Source: Typhlomys cinereus (taxonomy: Eukaryota; Chordata; Mammalia; Rodentia; Platacanthomyidae). Taken from it: DNA of 64,000 nucleotides. Made by a program: the position numbers and the translations under genes. Under the pieces are notes generated by a model. The model was not told the DNA's origin and searched no databases. It saw only the letters and a list, made by a program, of their open reading frames with translations. This document shows, piece after piece, positions 15,806 to 30,129 of this stretch; within the stretch, counting starts at the first letter, position 1; every line of letters begins with the position of its first letter. The stretch is taken from contig JALPQD010000137.1 of assembly GCA_023101885.1 (NCBI GenBank), positions 2,790,001 to 2,854,000 of the forward strand, in the 5' to 3' direction.

Positions 15806-16978
15806 TTGCCAGGGAAATGGATGTCATTAGAAACAATTATATTAAGTGAAGTATCCCAGACCCAGAAAATTAAGCACCGTATGTACTCCCTAATAGGTGG
15901 CTCCTAATACCAAACCCACCCAGCCCATCTTGAGACACTCATAGGTAAATCTATGTATTACCTACAGTAATTGCAAGGATTATAAATAGGAGGGATGGGG
16001 TTGGAGAGCCACACCAGAAACAAGGAGAGAAGTGACCATGTTACAGTAGAGAAAATAGGCCTCTATCAAGGACTGCAAGAAAGTAATATGACACCTAGTT
16101 AAGTTCACAATTCGTTCCTGATCATTTACAACTAAGGGGGTATGAACTCACCAGAAGGGTTGGGCATATAGTCTGGCAGATTAAAAAGTAACCATTTTGC
16201 AAATGGGTGATTGACCCCTCCCACTGCCTAAAGCCATATGACCCTGCAATTCCAATTTTGGGTATAAGTATTACATCTACCCTTAATGTGCTCTTATAAT
16301 AAGACTCCAGTTTAACAGCTTTCTGTCTCTGGCCAGGGGGTGACATACAGTGCCCATCACGATGGAGTGAAGGGCATTACAGGAGTAATAAAACTGCAAA
16401 AGAAAATCAATGAACCACAATCCAGAACTTCAGAGACTCTATATCAGCCACCTAGAACTAGGCCAGACTAATCTCTCCCCATCCTGAAGCTCAGAGACAT
16501 TTGCGGAAGAGGGGGCAGTAAGAGTGTAAGAGCAAAAGGATGGGAGGAGCAATGATTTGCAAGATACTCCACACAAGTTAGGGCCGAAGCAATCATAATT
16601 GGACATTGTATGCCCGGCGCAATGTCCAACACACTATTGACCTCACAAAGTCTAGCATCTGCTAAAGGCACCAAGATCCTTGGAGGCAAGGGATTGACAG
16701 CCACAGTAGTGTTCCTATGCTTAAGGGGAACACAGGAAGGGGTTCAGGGAAATGCCACTGGGTCCTTGTACGTCATCAGAGAGGAGGGCCCAGAGGAGAG
16801 TCAGGCATGCACAAGAAAGGACTCTGGGAATCCGGGCGGGAGGCACGGGGGTGGGGGAGTGGGAGGTGTGAGGGGAGGGGGAGCAGGGGGCTGGGGGGGG
16901 GAGGAGGGAGGGAGGGAACTGGTGTACCTATTAAGTTTGTATGAGCTGAAATAATAATAAAAAATGTATTATATAAAA
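15806..16978 (+). mobile_element. 5'-truncated L1 insertion (3' untranslated region)
   Basis: Flanked by the same 16 bases, AAAAATGGTCAATGAC, at 15790-15805 and 16979-16994: a target-site duplication. The insert carries GTATCCCAGACCCAGAAAAT, the usual L1 context after ORF2, then a long untranslated region. A G-rich tract follows (16845-16915), with GTACCTATTAAGTTTGTATG, AATAATAA and an A tail. Related 3' ends are at 40537-41093 and 51100-51735. No ORF is left. Confidence 0.85.
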
Positions 16979-17284
16979 AAAAATGGTCAATGACCTGAAA
17001 GAAGATATAAATTAACAGCACATGAATTCAATTCAGCACCTGGGGAGGAGCATCTGCAAAAAAGCCAGCAAAACGGATGTCTAAATCAGCACCATGGATA
17101 AAAAAATTCAGCAACATGGCAGAAAAAAAATATCAACAAGGAAATTGAGATTAGACAAAGCAAAAAACAAAAAAAGAAACAAAAAAAGCAAAAAACCTAC
17201 TCCCAACAAACAGAACAGTTGAAAATGAAAAACTCAAAGACTTAAATGAAATTTAGTAAAAAGTATCATTAATAGACTTGGCAA

Positions 17285-17601
17285 TGGGCTGGAGAGGTGG
17301 CTCAGGGGTTAAGCCTCTGCCTTGCAGGCGGAAGGTCCTGAGTTCGGATCCCAGATCCCACGTATAGACGCCAGGCGGAAGTGGGGGCGGCTTGCGCTTC
17401 TGGTCCTGGTAGGGCGGAGCCTGTGAATCCCCGGACAGAAGGAGGTGGAGGCGTCCATGGTAGTTCGCGAATTCGTCCGTGGTTCTACACATACACAGAC
17501 ACACACACACACACACACACAGACACATGCACGCGCACATACACACGCATATGCACACAGTTGAATAAATAATAATAATAAAAAAACAAAACAAAAAAAA
17601 A
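17285..17601 (+). mobile_element. Young B2-like SINE (type A)
   Basis: Full length: GGGCTGGAGAGGTGGCTCAG, box B-like CTGAGTTCGGATCC, a CpG-rich body, CA tract, TTGAATAAATAATAATA and an A tail. A perfect 14-bp duplication AATAGACTTGGCAA at 17271-17284 and 17602-17615 marks a recent retroposition. Confidence 0.95.
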
Positions 17602-17654
17602 AATAGACTTGGCAAAGAAGAATACTATGGAAAGAGGAATTGGGGACAAAACTC

Positions 17655-17770
17655 ATTTCATAAAATGCTTGCCATGAGAAATATGAGGACCAGAAACCAC
17701 ATAAAGAGCCAATGTAGAAGTCTCTGCCTATAATCCCAGCACTGGGGAAGCAGAGTCAACCTGGCCTAGC
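17655..17770 (+). repeat. Old SINE fragment
   Basis: A head-like AATGCTTGCCATGAG and a B1-like CTATAATCCCAGCACTGGG. Fragmentary. Confidence 0.5.
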
Positions 17771-17992
17771 TGGCAATCACCAGATTCTAGTAAAAGATGT
17801 AAACTTATCATTATACCACAGATTAGAGAAGCTCTCAGCACTTGACCAAGAAACATCCTTTTGCAATGGAACATTTTCAATGCAGAGAACCACAACTGGT
17901 CAAAGTACAGAGAATAAGTGATTGTGAAGTACTTATTTCCAAATAGGACATGAAAATCACCCTTATCCCAAAGCTCAACAGAGCCTTGCAGA

Positions 17993-18335
17993 AGTAAGAA
18001 TGCCCTGCACAACCATTTCTCATTACTGTTTCACCATGGAAAACTACACCTTGATGAGATACTAAAGCTAATGTCAGATAGGGGAAAAGTCGCTTCTTTA
18101 CTCAGTAATTTAATCATAAGTCATACATGCCCTATCAAGTACTCAGGAACTTACTAGACAGGCATCCCGGTTGGAACCCAAAGGGGCATACAAGCAAAAA
18201 GACATGAAAGTATGAGGGAGACTGGCTGGAAAGGAGAATAGTAAAGTGGGACAGGAAGCGGAATCAGATAATAAAGGGTGGACACAAATAAATTTAATCT
18301 ATTTATGTATGAAAATGTCAAAGAATAAAAAAGGT
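17993..18335 (+). repeat. L1 3'-end fragment, older subfamily
   Basis: Sister of 9137-9480: TAAAGCTAATGTCAGATAG, GCAAAAAGACATGAAAG, GGAGACTGGCTGGAAAGGAG. Confidence 0.5.
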
Positions 18336-18926
18336 GGATCATTCCTAAAGAACACCTCTTAAGGTGGACCCTAGAACTCCATTCACACATGTGCATGTGC
18401 ACAAATACGCACATATGCACACCTACAGAACCAGCACAAACACACATGCAAAAAAATTATATATCATATATATGCATTATACCACAAGTGTATATAAGTG
18501 TAATTTTAAGTGTATTTCTCCAATAATTATATGTGATGCTGTCTTTTTAAAAAAAGTGAATTGTGTTACTCTTGATTACATAAAGACTATCATATTATGC
18601 ACATTTTATTTTCGACAACATACTTCAAAGTTTCCTTGAATGGTTGAAATTGGAACTGTTAAGGAGGAAAAGCCTTATTACACCTTAGAAAGAATCACTG
18701 TTTAAACAAGGTATCTGAAATCACTTAAAATTCAAATATATACAAGATTTAAATCTAACTTTGAAGTGTTTTGTATTTCTCTCCAGGCTGTACTAGAATA
18801 GTACAGGAATTAAAACAGTTTGTTTTCTTTATTAGGTCTGCTACATATGGAATAAATATTCGTTTTTTAATTTTAAACTAAGTACTTCAAGAGGAGGGTT
18901 CAAAAAAATCACTAGCTAAATACTTA

Positions 18927-19103
<177 letters not shown>

Positions 19104-19570
19104 CTATAATCGGTAGAGTAAATCATTAAATTTTAAATTTAATTTAAATCACTGAAGGAAGTATTGAAATTACATCATAAAAACCATCATCTACTAACTG
19201 TTCGTGTAAGACATTTTTAAAATATCTTGATTAACTTGGAACTTTAGTAGACCATCGATACAAAATGTTAAGATGCTCGCTGGCTTTGTATTTATACTAT
19301 CATGGAAAGGAAGATGCTGTTCAACACTAAAAAATTTGCTTAGCAAATGCAAGCCCTAAAGGTTCAATCCCTAGTATCAATCCCTAGTACCACACACGCA
19401 AATTACAAAACAAAAATCTGAGACACTCAAAAATGACAGAGAACATTTAGGCTTCTAAACGTTAAATCAAGACTTAGGACATGAAAATAAAATGAAATTA
19501 TTAATGACTGCTCACATTGTGCTAAAAATTAGAAGCATATAATAGGCATATAAAAATTAAACCATTTTTA

Positions 19571-20179
<609 letters not shown>

Positions 20180-20329
20180 CTAAAAGTATATAGTATTTGA
20201 TAAAAATAACTTCCATCATTTTAATGACAAAATAATTTAATTACAGATGATCACAGAATATAAGTTAAAAGATTATGTTTTCAACTAAATTATAAGATAT
20301 TTGGAATTATCTGATACTGTGGTTCTACC

Positions 20330-20480
20330 TAAACTGAATATGACAGAGTGTAGATATACTATAATTTGGGAAGGGAGGAGCAGATAGGGGAATGATAGGG
20401 AAGAGGAGGGAGAACTGAATGGAAGAAAGAAGGGTAGGAGGGAGGGAAAAGAGGAGGGAAGGGGAGTGGAGAGATCAAAT
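20330..20480. repeat. Purine-rich low-complexity tract
   Basis: GGGAGGA/GAAGG-type repeats on the plus strand. The Pro/Ser/Leu-rich frame on the other strand is an artefact of this tract. Confidence 0.7.
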
Positions 20481-20709
20481 GGTCTGTTTGTTGCATACAC
20501 ACATATTCTCTTTATCACCAGCATGAGGATATACATAAAATGTGATTATTGTGTCAATGTAAATAGTGTTCATGAGCCTACTACATTTTTTGGCAACTAT
20601 AAATAAACACATCGCATGTGCCAGATGCAAGTGGACAGTTTGGACAGGGGTATGAATACATATAAAACACATCACATAAACTGAGTACTGGAGAAATAAT
20701 GTTTTCTAT

Positions 20710-21065
20710 CTCAATTTTAAATTTTTTATTTTTATTTTTGTATGTGTATTGTGATAATGTATTGTGTGAGTATATACACACCATAGTGTAGGTGTGGAAG
20801 TCAAAGGACAATTTTTGAGACTCAGTTTTACCTGTTGAGACAATGTTTCTCTCTTGTTTCTGCCATTCTATGTGCTGCAGGCCAGATGGCCAGCAACCTT
20901 CAGAGTGATTATTCTGTCTCTGCCACTCATTTCAGCATAAACATGTACAGATTACAACTCACAATAGTGCAACAATTTTTTCTTTTTTGTACATTCCAGG
21001 ATCAAACTCAGGTCATCAGCGTTGATAAGTGATTTTTATCCAATGAGCCATCTCACTGGCCAAAT
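20710..21065 (-). repeat. B4-like SINE
   Basis: TGTG-rich left end, GGAAGTCAAAGGACAATTT, a B1-like centre with GCTGCAGGCCAGATGGCC, then GGATCAAACTCAGGTCATCA and the head complement GAGCCATCTCACTGGCC. Confidence 0.75.
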
Positions 21066-21159
21066 GCTTTTTTTTTAAAGATTTCACAAAAATATTTTTT
21101 TTTTTGTTTTAAGTCTATCTTTTAGTACCATAACCCACTTTAGTCCCAAAAAATTAATT

Positions 21160-21345
21160 CCAGGACCAGTGAGATGGCTCAGAGCAAAATGGCACCTGTT
21201 CCCAAGTTTGATAACCTATATTCAATCTCTAGGACCAATATAAAGATAATAGAAGAAACCAACCTCAAAATGCTGCTCTCTAACTTCTATTGTGGTGTGC
21301 ATGCCCCTAATATATACACCACACACATAGCGCACACGCAAAGTT
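21160..21345 (+). repeat. B2-type SINE
   Basis: GGACCAGTGAGATGGCTCAG head, a body with CCAACCTCAAAATGCTG, then a CACAC and A tail. Confidence 0.7.
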
Positions 21346-21501
21346 GAAAAAAAAAAAACCCCAAATTCCAGTAACATGCATGCAGTTATTTAGCTTAAAT
21401 CAATTGAAAAAAAGTAACATATTGAAAGAAATGTATATAATTTCTACTATTTAAATGATCTCATTTTTTAAATAAAAGTTATTTAAAGTAGAAATTAAGA
21501 T

Positions 21502-22026
21502 CTTTCCCTTTTGGCTGTACCACCAGCTTCCAGTAATTTGCCAAAATATCAAGCACAAAGGGAAAAAGGAGATGAACCAGATAAAAACATTTTAGGAAGC
21601 ATGGAGTTGCTCCTTTGGTTACATATATGAATATTCTATAGGAGTGAGATGTGGACATCAAGGGAATGGGTACTGTTCAAAAAGGAATGCCTCATAAACG
21701 CTATCATGGCACGCAACATGCTGTTGGCATTGTGGTGAACAAACAAAGTAAGGGCAACATTCTTGCCAAGCGAATTAACGCGTGTATTGAACGTATAAAG
21801 CATTCTAAGACTGAGATAGTTTCCTGAAACGGGAGAAGCAGATGATCAGAGAAAGAAGGAAGCCAAAGAGAAAGGAAGCTGGGTTCAGCTGAAGCGCCAG
21901 CCAGCCTGCTCCACCCAGAGAACACAGGGAAAGGAGCCTGAGCTGCTGGAACCCAATTCTCTACGACCTCATGGCTTCATAGATGTAAGAGTTAAGTAAA
22001 TAAAATGCCTAGACTATAAAGGAAAA
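21502..22026 (+). pseudogene. RPL21 processed pseudogene
   Basis: A retrocopy of the mRNA for ribosomal protein L21, a 60S subunit component. It starts at a C followed by a pyrimidine tract, as a 5' TOP mRNA does, and ends after AATAAA plus a short A run. The flanks AAAGTAGAAATTAAGAT (21485-21501) and AAAGTAGCAATTAAGAT (22027-22043) form the target-site duplication. Recognisable pieces are [10 protein letters not shown] and [17 protein letters not shown]. The start codon region is damaged, there are in-frame stops and shifts, and about 24 bases are missing between MPHK and TQHAVG. Not functional. Confidence 0.92.
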
Positions 22027-22089
22027 AAAGTAGCAATTAAGATTTTACGACATTTCAGTGACAAAGCAAGTAAGCTTAAAAAAAGACTT

Positions 22090-22400
22090 TGGATATGTAT
22101 GTGTAGTATATGTACTGTCTGTGAGTAGTAGGGTGGGTGGGCATAGGTGTGACACAGCACACATGCAGAGGTAGAGGACAATCTTCAGGCACCAGTCCGC
22201 ATCTCTCCACCTTGAGACAGGCTGACTAGTTGAGGAACTTTTAGAAATGTTGCTTCTCTCTGCATCCCATTTCTCCATAGGTGTGCACAGGATACAGATG
22301 CTTGAGACTTTTATGTAAGTTCTAGAAGCCTAGCTTAGGTCATGAAGCTTCATCAGAAAGTTCTTTACGCAGTGAGTCATACATCTCTACTGCCCAAATT
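22090..22400 (-). repeat. B4-like SINE
   Basis: GGTAGAGGACAATCTTCAGG, a B1-like CCACCTTGAGACAGGCTGA, then GAGTCATACATCTCTACTGC as the head complement. Diverged. Confidence 0.6.
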
Positions 22401-22409
22401 TTGGACCTT

Positions 22410-23300
22410 TTTATTAAAAAAAGGAAGACAGAGGTGGAGGAGTGGAACACTAATTTTTTTCCGTGCAGACAAAGCTTTGCTTCACATGAAATTTTGATGA
22501 TTTTTTATATTTTCAAAAATCTTTAAAAACGGATCATTTTATGTTTCACTTATACATAAGAGAGACCAAACTTGCAATAGGATTGTTTCTCATATAATGA
22601 AGGGAAAGAATCAATTTCTATGACCAGGATTCAATGTGAAAGGAGAAAGAACATGGCACACTGTGAAAATGTGAACTAGTTCAGCTACTCTGAAGGATAA
22701 TATGCAAATTCCATCAAAATGTAAAATGCAAATATACGATACCTGCAACTGAAGGAATCTCAGGAAGAAGGATTACAATATTAAGACTAGTTTGGTACCT
22801 CAGCAACAATGTGTTTCGAAAATAAATTTTCAAAAAAGGACTGGGGAAGAAGAATGTTTGCCTAGCATCTGAGAGGACCTGGTTTTAGATAATCTCCAAT
22901 ATTAAAAAAAAAAAAAAAAGCAATAGGGAAGAGGTGCAGGGGAAGGAAAAGAGGAAGAAGGCCCAGGCATATGTCAGTGGTAGAAACTAGAGTCTGCTTA
23001 GGAAGAAGAAAGTTTTCAGAGAGAGGAGGACATGGATCTGTTAAAAAGGAGGAAAATATTCATGTATATATGTACACAATAAATATAAGTAAGAATTAAA
23101 AACAACGTTTCAAAAAAGGAGGAGAAGGAGGAGAAAGGAAAGTGAAATATCAGAGACACTGATCTTCCTGGTTAAGGAAGTCATTCTCTATAATCTTTTA
23201 CTCTGGAAAGGGCCTATTTCCAGAAGACTATGCTGATTTCTTTCTAATGATTACATAAATTAATTCATTTTTAAAATGAATATAAACTATTTAATTCTAT
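22410..23300. other. Intron between e21 and e20, unexplained part
   Basis: Mostly AT-rich. An ID-like stretch (GCCTAGCATCTGAGAGGACC) with an A15 run lies at 22838-22920. No exon seen. Confidence 0.5.
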
Positions 23301-23304
23301 GTAT

Positions 23305-23412
23305 TCGAGACAGAACCGCAGTGCAGTCCAGGCTAGCCTTCAGCTTGTGATCCTCCTCCCACATCAAGTACTGTGATTATAGCCATCTGCCACCATGTCC
23401 AGATCAAACTGT
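23305..23412 (-). repeat. B1 SINE
   Basis: CGAGACAGAACCGCAGTGC, GTCCAGGCTAGCCTTCAGC, GATCCTCCTCCCACAT and a CCACCATGTCCAG end. Confidence 0.75.
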
Positions 23413-23520
23413 TTAGAAAATGTCTTTTAATGAAATAGACAAAATTAAAACTTTTATATGATGTAAACTATTCAATTCAAAACTTATTGACAGTATGATC
23501 ATTATAAAAATATAACTTCA

Positions 23521-23643
<123 letters not shown>

Positions 23644-24214
23644 TTAAAATTTAATTTCATGGGCAGCCAAAGAAAGAACTGAGGATTTTAATTGCATAAA
23701 TGTTGAAATAATGTTTCATTTTTCAAAAGAGAATTATAATTATGTTGAAATTTTCAAAGAGAAAACACTGAGAATACGTAAGGTAAGTCTAAATAACTCT
23801 TCTTTGTCAAAGGATACTGTTTATATTTCATGGATCTAACACTACTATCAATCTTTTTACATACATGTTTTGGATTATCAGTGAGACTGAAAATGATTCA
23901 AGACAAGGGTTCTCATCTTTCAAGCTCCAGCATAATTAAGTATTGAAAAGAAGTGTTTTACAAAAAAATTAAAAAGAATATCTGATTTTTGTTTTCCTCT
24001 TAAAAATTAAGCTCCTTTTACACAATTTCTCTCATAGCCTTTTATTATTTATAGAACCTATCATTAATTTGGTTTATTTAAGTCAATAACTTTGAATAAA
24101 GCAATGCACTGTGTCCCTGAGAGACAGAAAAACAAGAAAAGCACAGAAACACATTACTCAAGAAACACCTGGGTAAGTCAAAAACTAAGTAATTCAAAAA
24201 GCAAACTGAAGTAT

Positions 24215-24793
<579 letters not shown>

Positions 24794-25139
24794 TCAATAT
24801 AGCAAAATAAGAACCATTTGTCACTTAGATTAGCAATGAATGAAATATTTATGTGTAATAGATTTTGGAGCACTGAAAAATTTTAATGAAATGTATCTAT
24901 ATTTGAATGAATAATGTTTAAAACTCTAAATATGTTAAACAAAAGAAAAACCTATATAGTTAGGTGGCAGAAGGAATGGAGATATATTAAGACAATCTAT
25001 AATTCATATAACAGTTACTAATTTTGAAGAACAAAAAACCTTTCTAAGCAACCCAATAATCCACAGGTAGAAATAGAGGACTGCACTTGTAGATCCATTG
25101 TACCCAGGGCCAAGGTTAACATTTTCCAAGAGTTCATTT

Positions 25140-25232
25140 TTTTTTAATAATACATGTTATCCTCAGCACAAGGGCCATGCTAATATTCTGTTACCATTCC
25201 AAAATTAGTATATATGCTGCCGAAGCAAGCAT
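25140..25232 (-). ncRNA. U6 snRNA pseudogene, 3'-truncated
   Basis: Read on the minus strand it opens ATGCTTGCTTCGGCAGCA, the U6 5' end with two changes, and continues through ATTAGCATGGCCCTTGTGC and AGGATAACATG. It then breaks off into an A-rich stretch. Several changes and the missing U6 3' end make it a retroposed pseudogene. Confidence 0.9.
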
Positions 25233-25455
25233 GAGTTTATTTTTATATAAACTTATGTGAAAGTGTAATCTTGTCAGAATTATCATAAACAATCCCTGAA
25301 AAGTATTTTTAGAAAAATATTTTCAGCTATTCAGCTACACTCCCAGTTTTTAGAATATACAAACAAAATGAAAAATATGTACCAAAACCAACTAAAATAA
25401 GCATGCAAATAAAACGCAAATTATAGTCATAAATAATATGATGAAAGCAAATTTA

Positions 25456-26655
<1,200 letters not shown>

Positions 26656-26948
26656 GGGGCTGGAGATGTGGTTCAGGGATTAAGCCTCTGCCTTGCAGGT
26701 GGAAGGTCCTGAGTTCGGATCCTAGACCCCACGTATAGACGCCGGGCAGAAGCGGGGGCGGCCTGTGTTTCTGGTCCTGGTAGGGCGGAGCCTGTGAATC
26801 CCGGGGCAGAGTAAACAAGAAGGAGGTGGAGGCGGTCCATGGTGGTTCCCGAATTCACTCGTGGTTCTACACACACACAGACACACACACACGTGCACAT
26901 ACATATGCACACACGCACAATTGAATAAATAATTTAAAAAAAGTTTAA
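26656..26948 (+). mobile_element. Young B2-like SINE (type A)
   Basis: GGGGCTGGAGATGTGGTTCA head, CpG-rich body, GAATAAATAATT tail. The repeat AAATTAAGAAAAATTA flanks it on both sides. Antisense to Nbeal1 and only 36 bp from the e17 donor at 26984. Confidence 0.92.
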
Positions 26949-26966
26949 AAAAATTAAGAAAAATTA

Positions 26967-27176
<210 letters not shown>

Positions 27177-27244
27177 TTAACACTTTTATATATTTAGAAA
27201 ATTCATAATATTTAAAATCTTTGTAGAGGCGGGAATGAAGCTTG

Positions 27245-27463
27245 ATTCCTAAAGTGCTTGTAATGGAAGTATCCACATAAAAAAGCCTGACTGGGTGATA
27301 CAAGCTTATAACCCCAGCACTGGAGAGGTACAGAATGTGGATACCTAGAGCTTGATGGACCGTGAGACTGAGGTCAGTGACTGACGCTGTCTTAAAATAA
27401 ATAAATAAATAAAAGGTGGACAGCACCAAAGGAGCAACAACTCCTCAAGGATATCTCTGGCCT

Positions 27464-27540
<77 letters not shown>
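27245..27540 (+). repeat. B4-like SINE with long (CA)n tract
   Basis: TATAACCCCAGCACTGGAG and a (AAAT)n run, then two CA runs at about 27467-27538 split by one CTA. The body is old. Confidence 0.6.
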
Positions 27541-27542
<2 letters not shown>

Positions 27543-27761
27543 TCAATCTCTCTGTTCCTCTCTTTTCTATCTCCCTCCAACTTCAGTGAGAGACATTGTC
27601 TCAAAAAATAAAATGAAGAGTGATTAAAAAAGACACCTGTCATTTAACCTCTGGCTTTCAGAAGATAATGAATTCACATGCATGTGCACTCACATGAAGA
27701 TATACAGAATATACACAAAGATCTTCTAATGTAATTATTACAAATCATGGTATCATTTGCT

Positions 27762-27930
27762 GCTGCTGCTGCTGCTTTTTTTTTTTGGACAAGATCTCAT
27801 TTACCTCGGTCTGGTTGTGAGCTCACTATGTACAACAGAATGACTTTGATGTGTTGGGAGTACAGATATGCAGCACCAAACCCATTTGTACTTCATGCAT
27901 GTTGGGCAAGCAATTACTAACTACATTCCC
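27762..27930 (-). repeat. (GCT)n run followed by B1
   Basis: Five CTG/GCT units at 27762-27777, a T run, then a minus B1 (GGACAAGATCTCATTTAC, GAGTACAGATATGCAGC). Confidence 0.6.
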
Positions 27931-28277
27931 AGCCCCACCAACCTTTTCAGCAATGAACTCTATATATACTACATACACGTATAAAATTATGAAGCAGAAA
28001 CCGTTGAATGTGCTTCACACGTAAACTTATTTATTCATAAAATACGATAGATTGTACTTTAATGTTTCTTCTAGATTCAGAACTTAAACACAGAGGATGA
28101 GCAACCTGCCAGAGCTATATAATAAACCAAACCAATATCCAAAACATATGTAAATCCATTGTTCATTTTAATCTCCACACTATCCTGCTTTTCTGAAGTT
28201 AAAGAATATCAGAATTGTAAAAAGAAAAACCTACTCATTGTAGTCAGTTGATATACATAAAACAATGTATCAAACTA

Positions 28278-28421
<144 letters not shown>

Positions 28422-28480
28422 TTAATGAAATAGGTGAAATAAAGTCACAGAGGTAATCATAAATTTCTAAAATAGCCCTA

Positions 28481-28672
<192 letters not shown>

Positions 28673-28771
28673 TCAAATGTAAAATGGTTCCATAAATGTC
28701 ACTTTAACAGTATTAAACTGTAATTTCAATTCAGAACATCTGGTAAATGTGAAAAGAAATCTACAATAGTG

Positions 28772-29145
28772 TAACAGTTTCAGCTGTCAACTTGATACTT
28801 CAGAGGTGAGCAGAGCTCTGGCCACACCTAAAAAGAACATTTAGTTAAGGCAGACCACTAGATAAGCCTTTAGAAAACTGTCTTAATTGCAGACGGAAGT
28901 AGAAAGATCCACCTTATAGTGGGGTTATTCATTGGGCAAGTGGATAAGAGAAAGAGCTGGTTAGCATACTGGCAGAAGTTGGGAAGCAGTCTTCATCTTC
29001 TGTTTTGCTGTGAATGTGATATAGCCAGTTTCCACAGCTAATACTCTTCTGCCATGATGATCAAGTATAACCTTCATTGTAAGCATGAATAAATCTCTTG
29101 TTCCCCTAAATTGTTTGGATCAGGTATTTATTATAATAGAACATG
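28772..29145 (+). mobile_element. MaLR LTR (ORR1-like)
   Basis: GCTGTCAACTTGATACTTCA near the start, GAATAAATCTCTTGTTCCCC near the end and a TTATTATAATAGAACATGA terminus. Diverged, with no internal region. Confidence 0.65.
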
Positions 29146-29149
29146 AAAT

Positions 29150-30125
29150 TAAAACGAGCAGAAAAACATATTCTCCTAATATCATTGTTAAGTCTACTTC
29201 AACATACAAGACACTTTTTTCTCTTAAATTTTTACAGAAACTTTAAGAAAGTATAATCATTCAAATTTTACAAATAAAAAGCCTAAAGGAGAGAATGAAA
29301 CAACATGCCCAAAAAATTCAGCTACTGAAGTAGAGGCACTGAGGCTTTAAACTCAGGCAGTTTGGCTACAGAATCCATGATTTAAGGAATGATGGAAATA
29401 AGAAACAAAAATCATAACCAGCCAATGGCAAAGCTAAGAAACTGACTTAATTCTCATAAATACCATGTGAGGAATAATTATTCCTCCATATATAAATCAA
29501 GAATAGATTATCACTTTACATGGCATAAGGACTTTTTTCGCATTATTTTATAATCCTTCAAGGGCATAATGTAAAAAGTAACAGAAACAAGTGTTTTTCA
29601 GCTCTTTAGCCTGCGTTGTGGCTCCCTATTTTTTTCTAGTAATCTTGTTCTTCATGACATTGTGACATGGACATTATTACAATCATTTCTACAAACTCCT
29701 GTTTTGCTGATTAGGATACTAAAGCCTAGAAAACAACTTCAGTACTTTCCCAAACCCTATGGTCAATCATATGTACTAGGACAAGGTTTAAATCCAATCT
29801 AATCGTGGTGTCCTTTCCCATGTGCCATTTCAGAGTAGCCAATTTAAGGGCCACTGTTTAGCTTATCCCTCACAATCTCAGTTATAAAGTCATTTGTATG
29901 AACAGGAAATTCTAAGAGATTAAGCAATTTGTCAAAACCTACACTGTTTGGTCATTGTTTGTGACATCTATAGCCAAGGATGACTTCAAACTTACTATAT
30001 TATTACCTCTACCAAAAAACTGCTTAGATAACATATGTGTGCCACCACACCTGGTCAAAAGCTAGGTCAAAAGCACTAGTGGATACTCAGAACATTCCTC
30101 AATTTTACAATTAGAGCCTGTACAC
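29150..30125. other. Intron between e15 and e14, middle part
   Basis: AT-rich with no exon; a possible old B1-like piece near 29960-30060 (CCACCACACCTGGTC). Otherwise unexplained. Confidence 0.5.
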
Positions 30126-30129
30126 ATGG

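Noticed and set aside
16610..16954. Glycine-rich 114-codon frame
   Set aside because: Inside the L1 3' untranslated region and its G-rich tract; a similar frame appears at the sister copy near 51363.
27460..27540. CRISPR-like regular repeats
   Set aside because: Plain CA microsatellite in a mammalian intron; no spacers.
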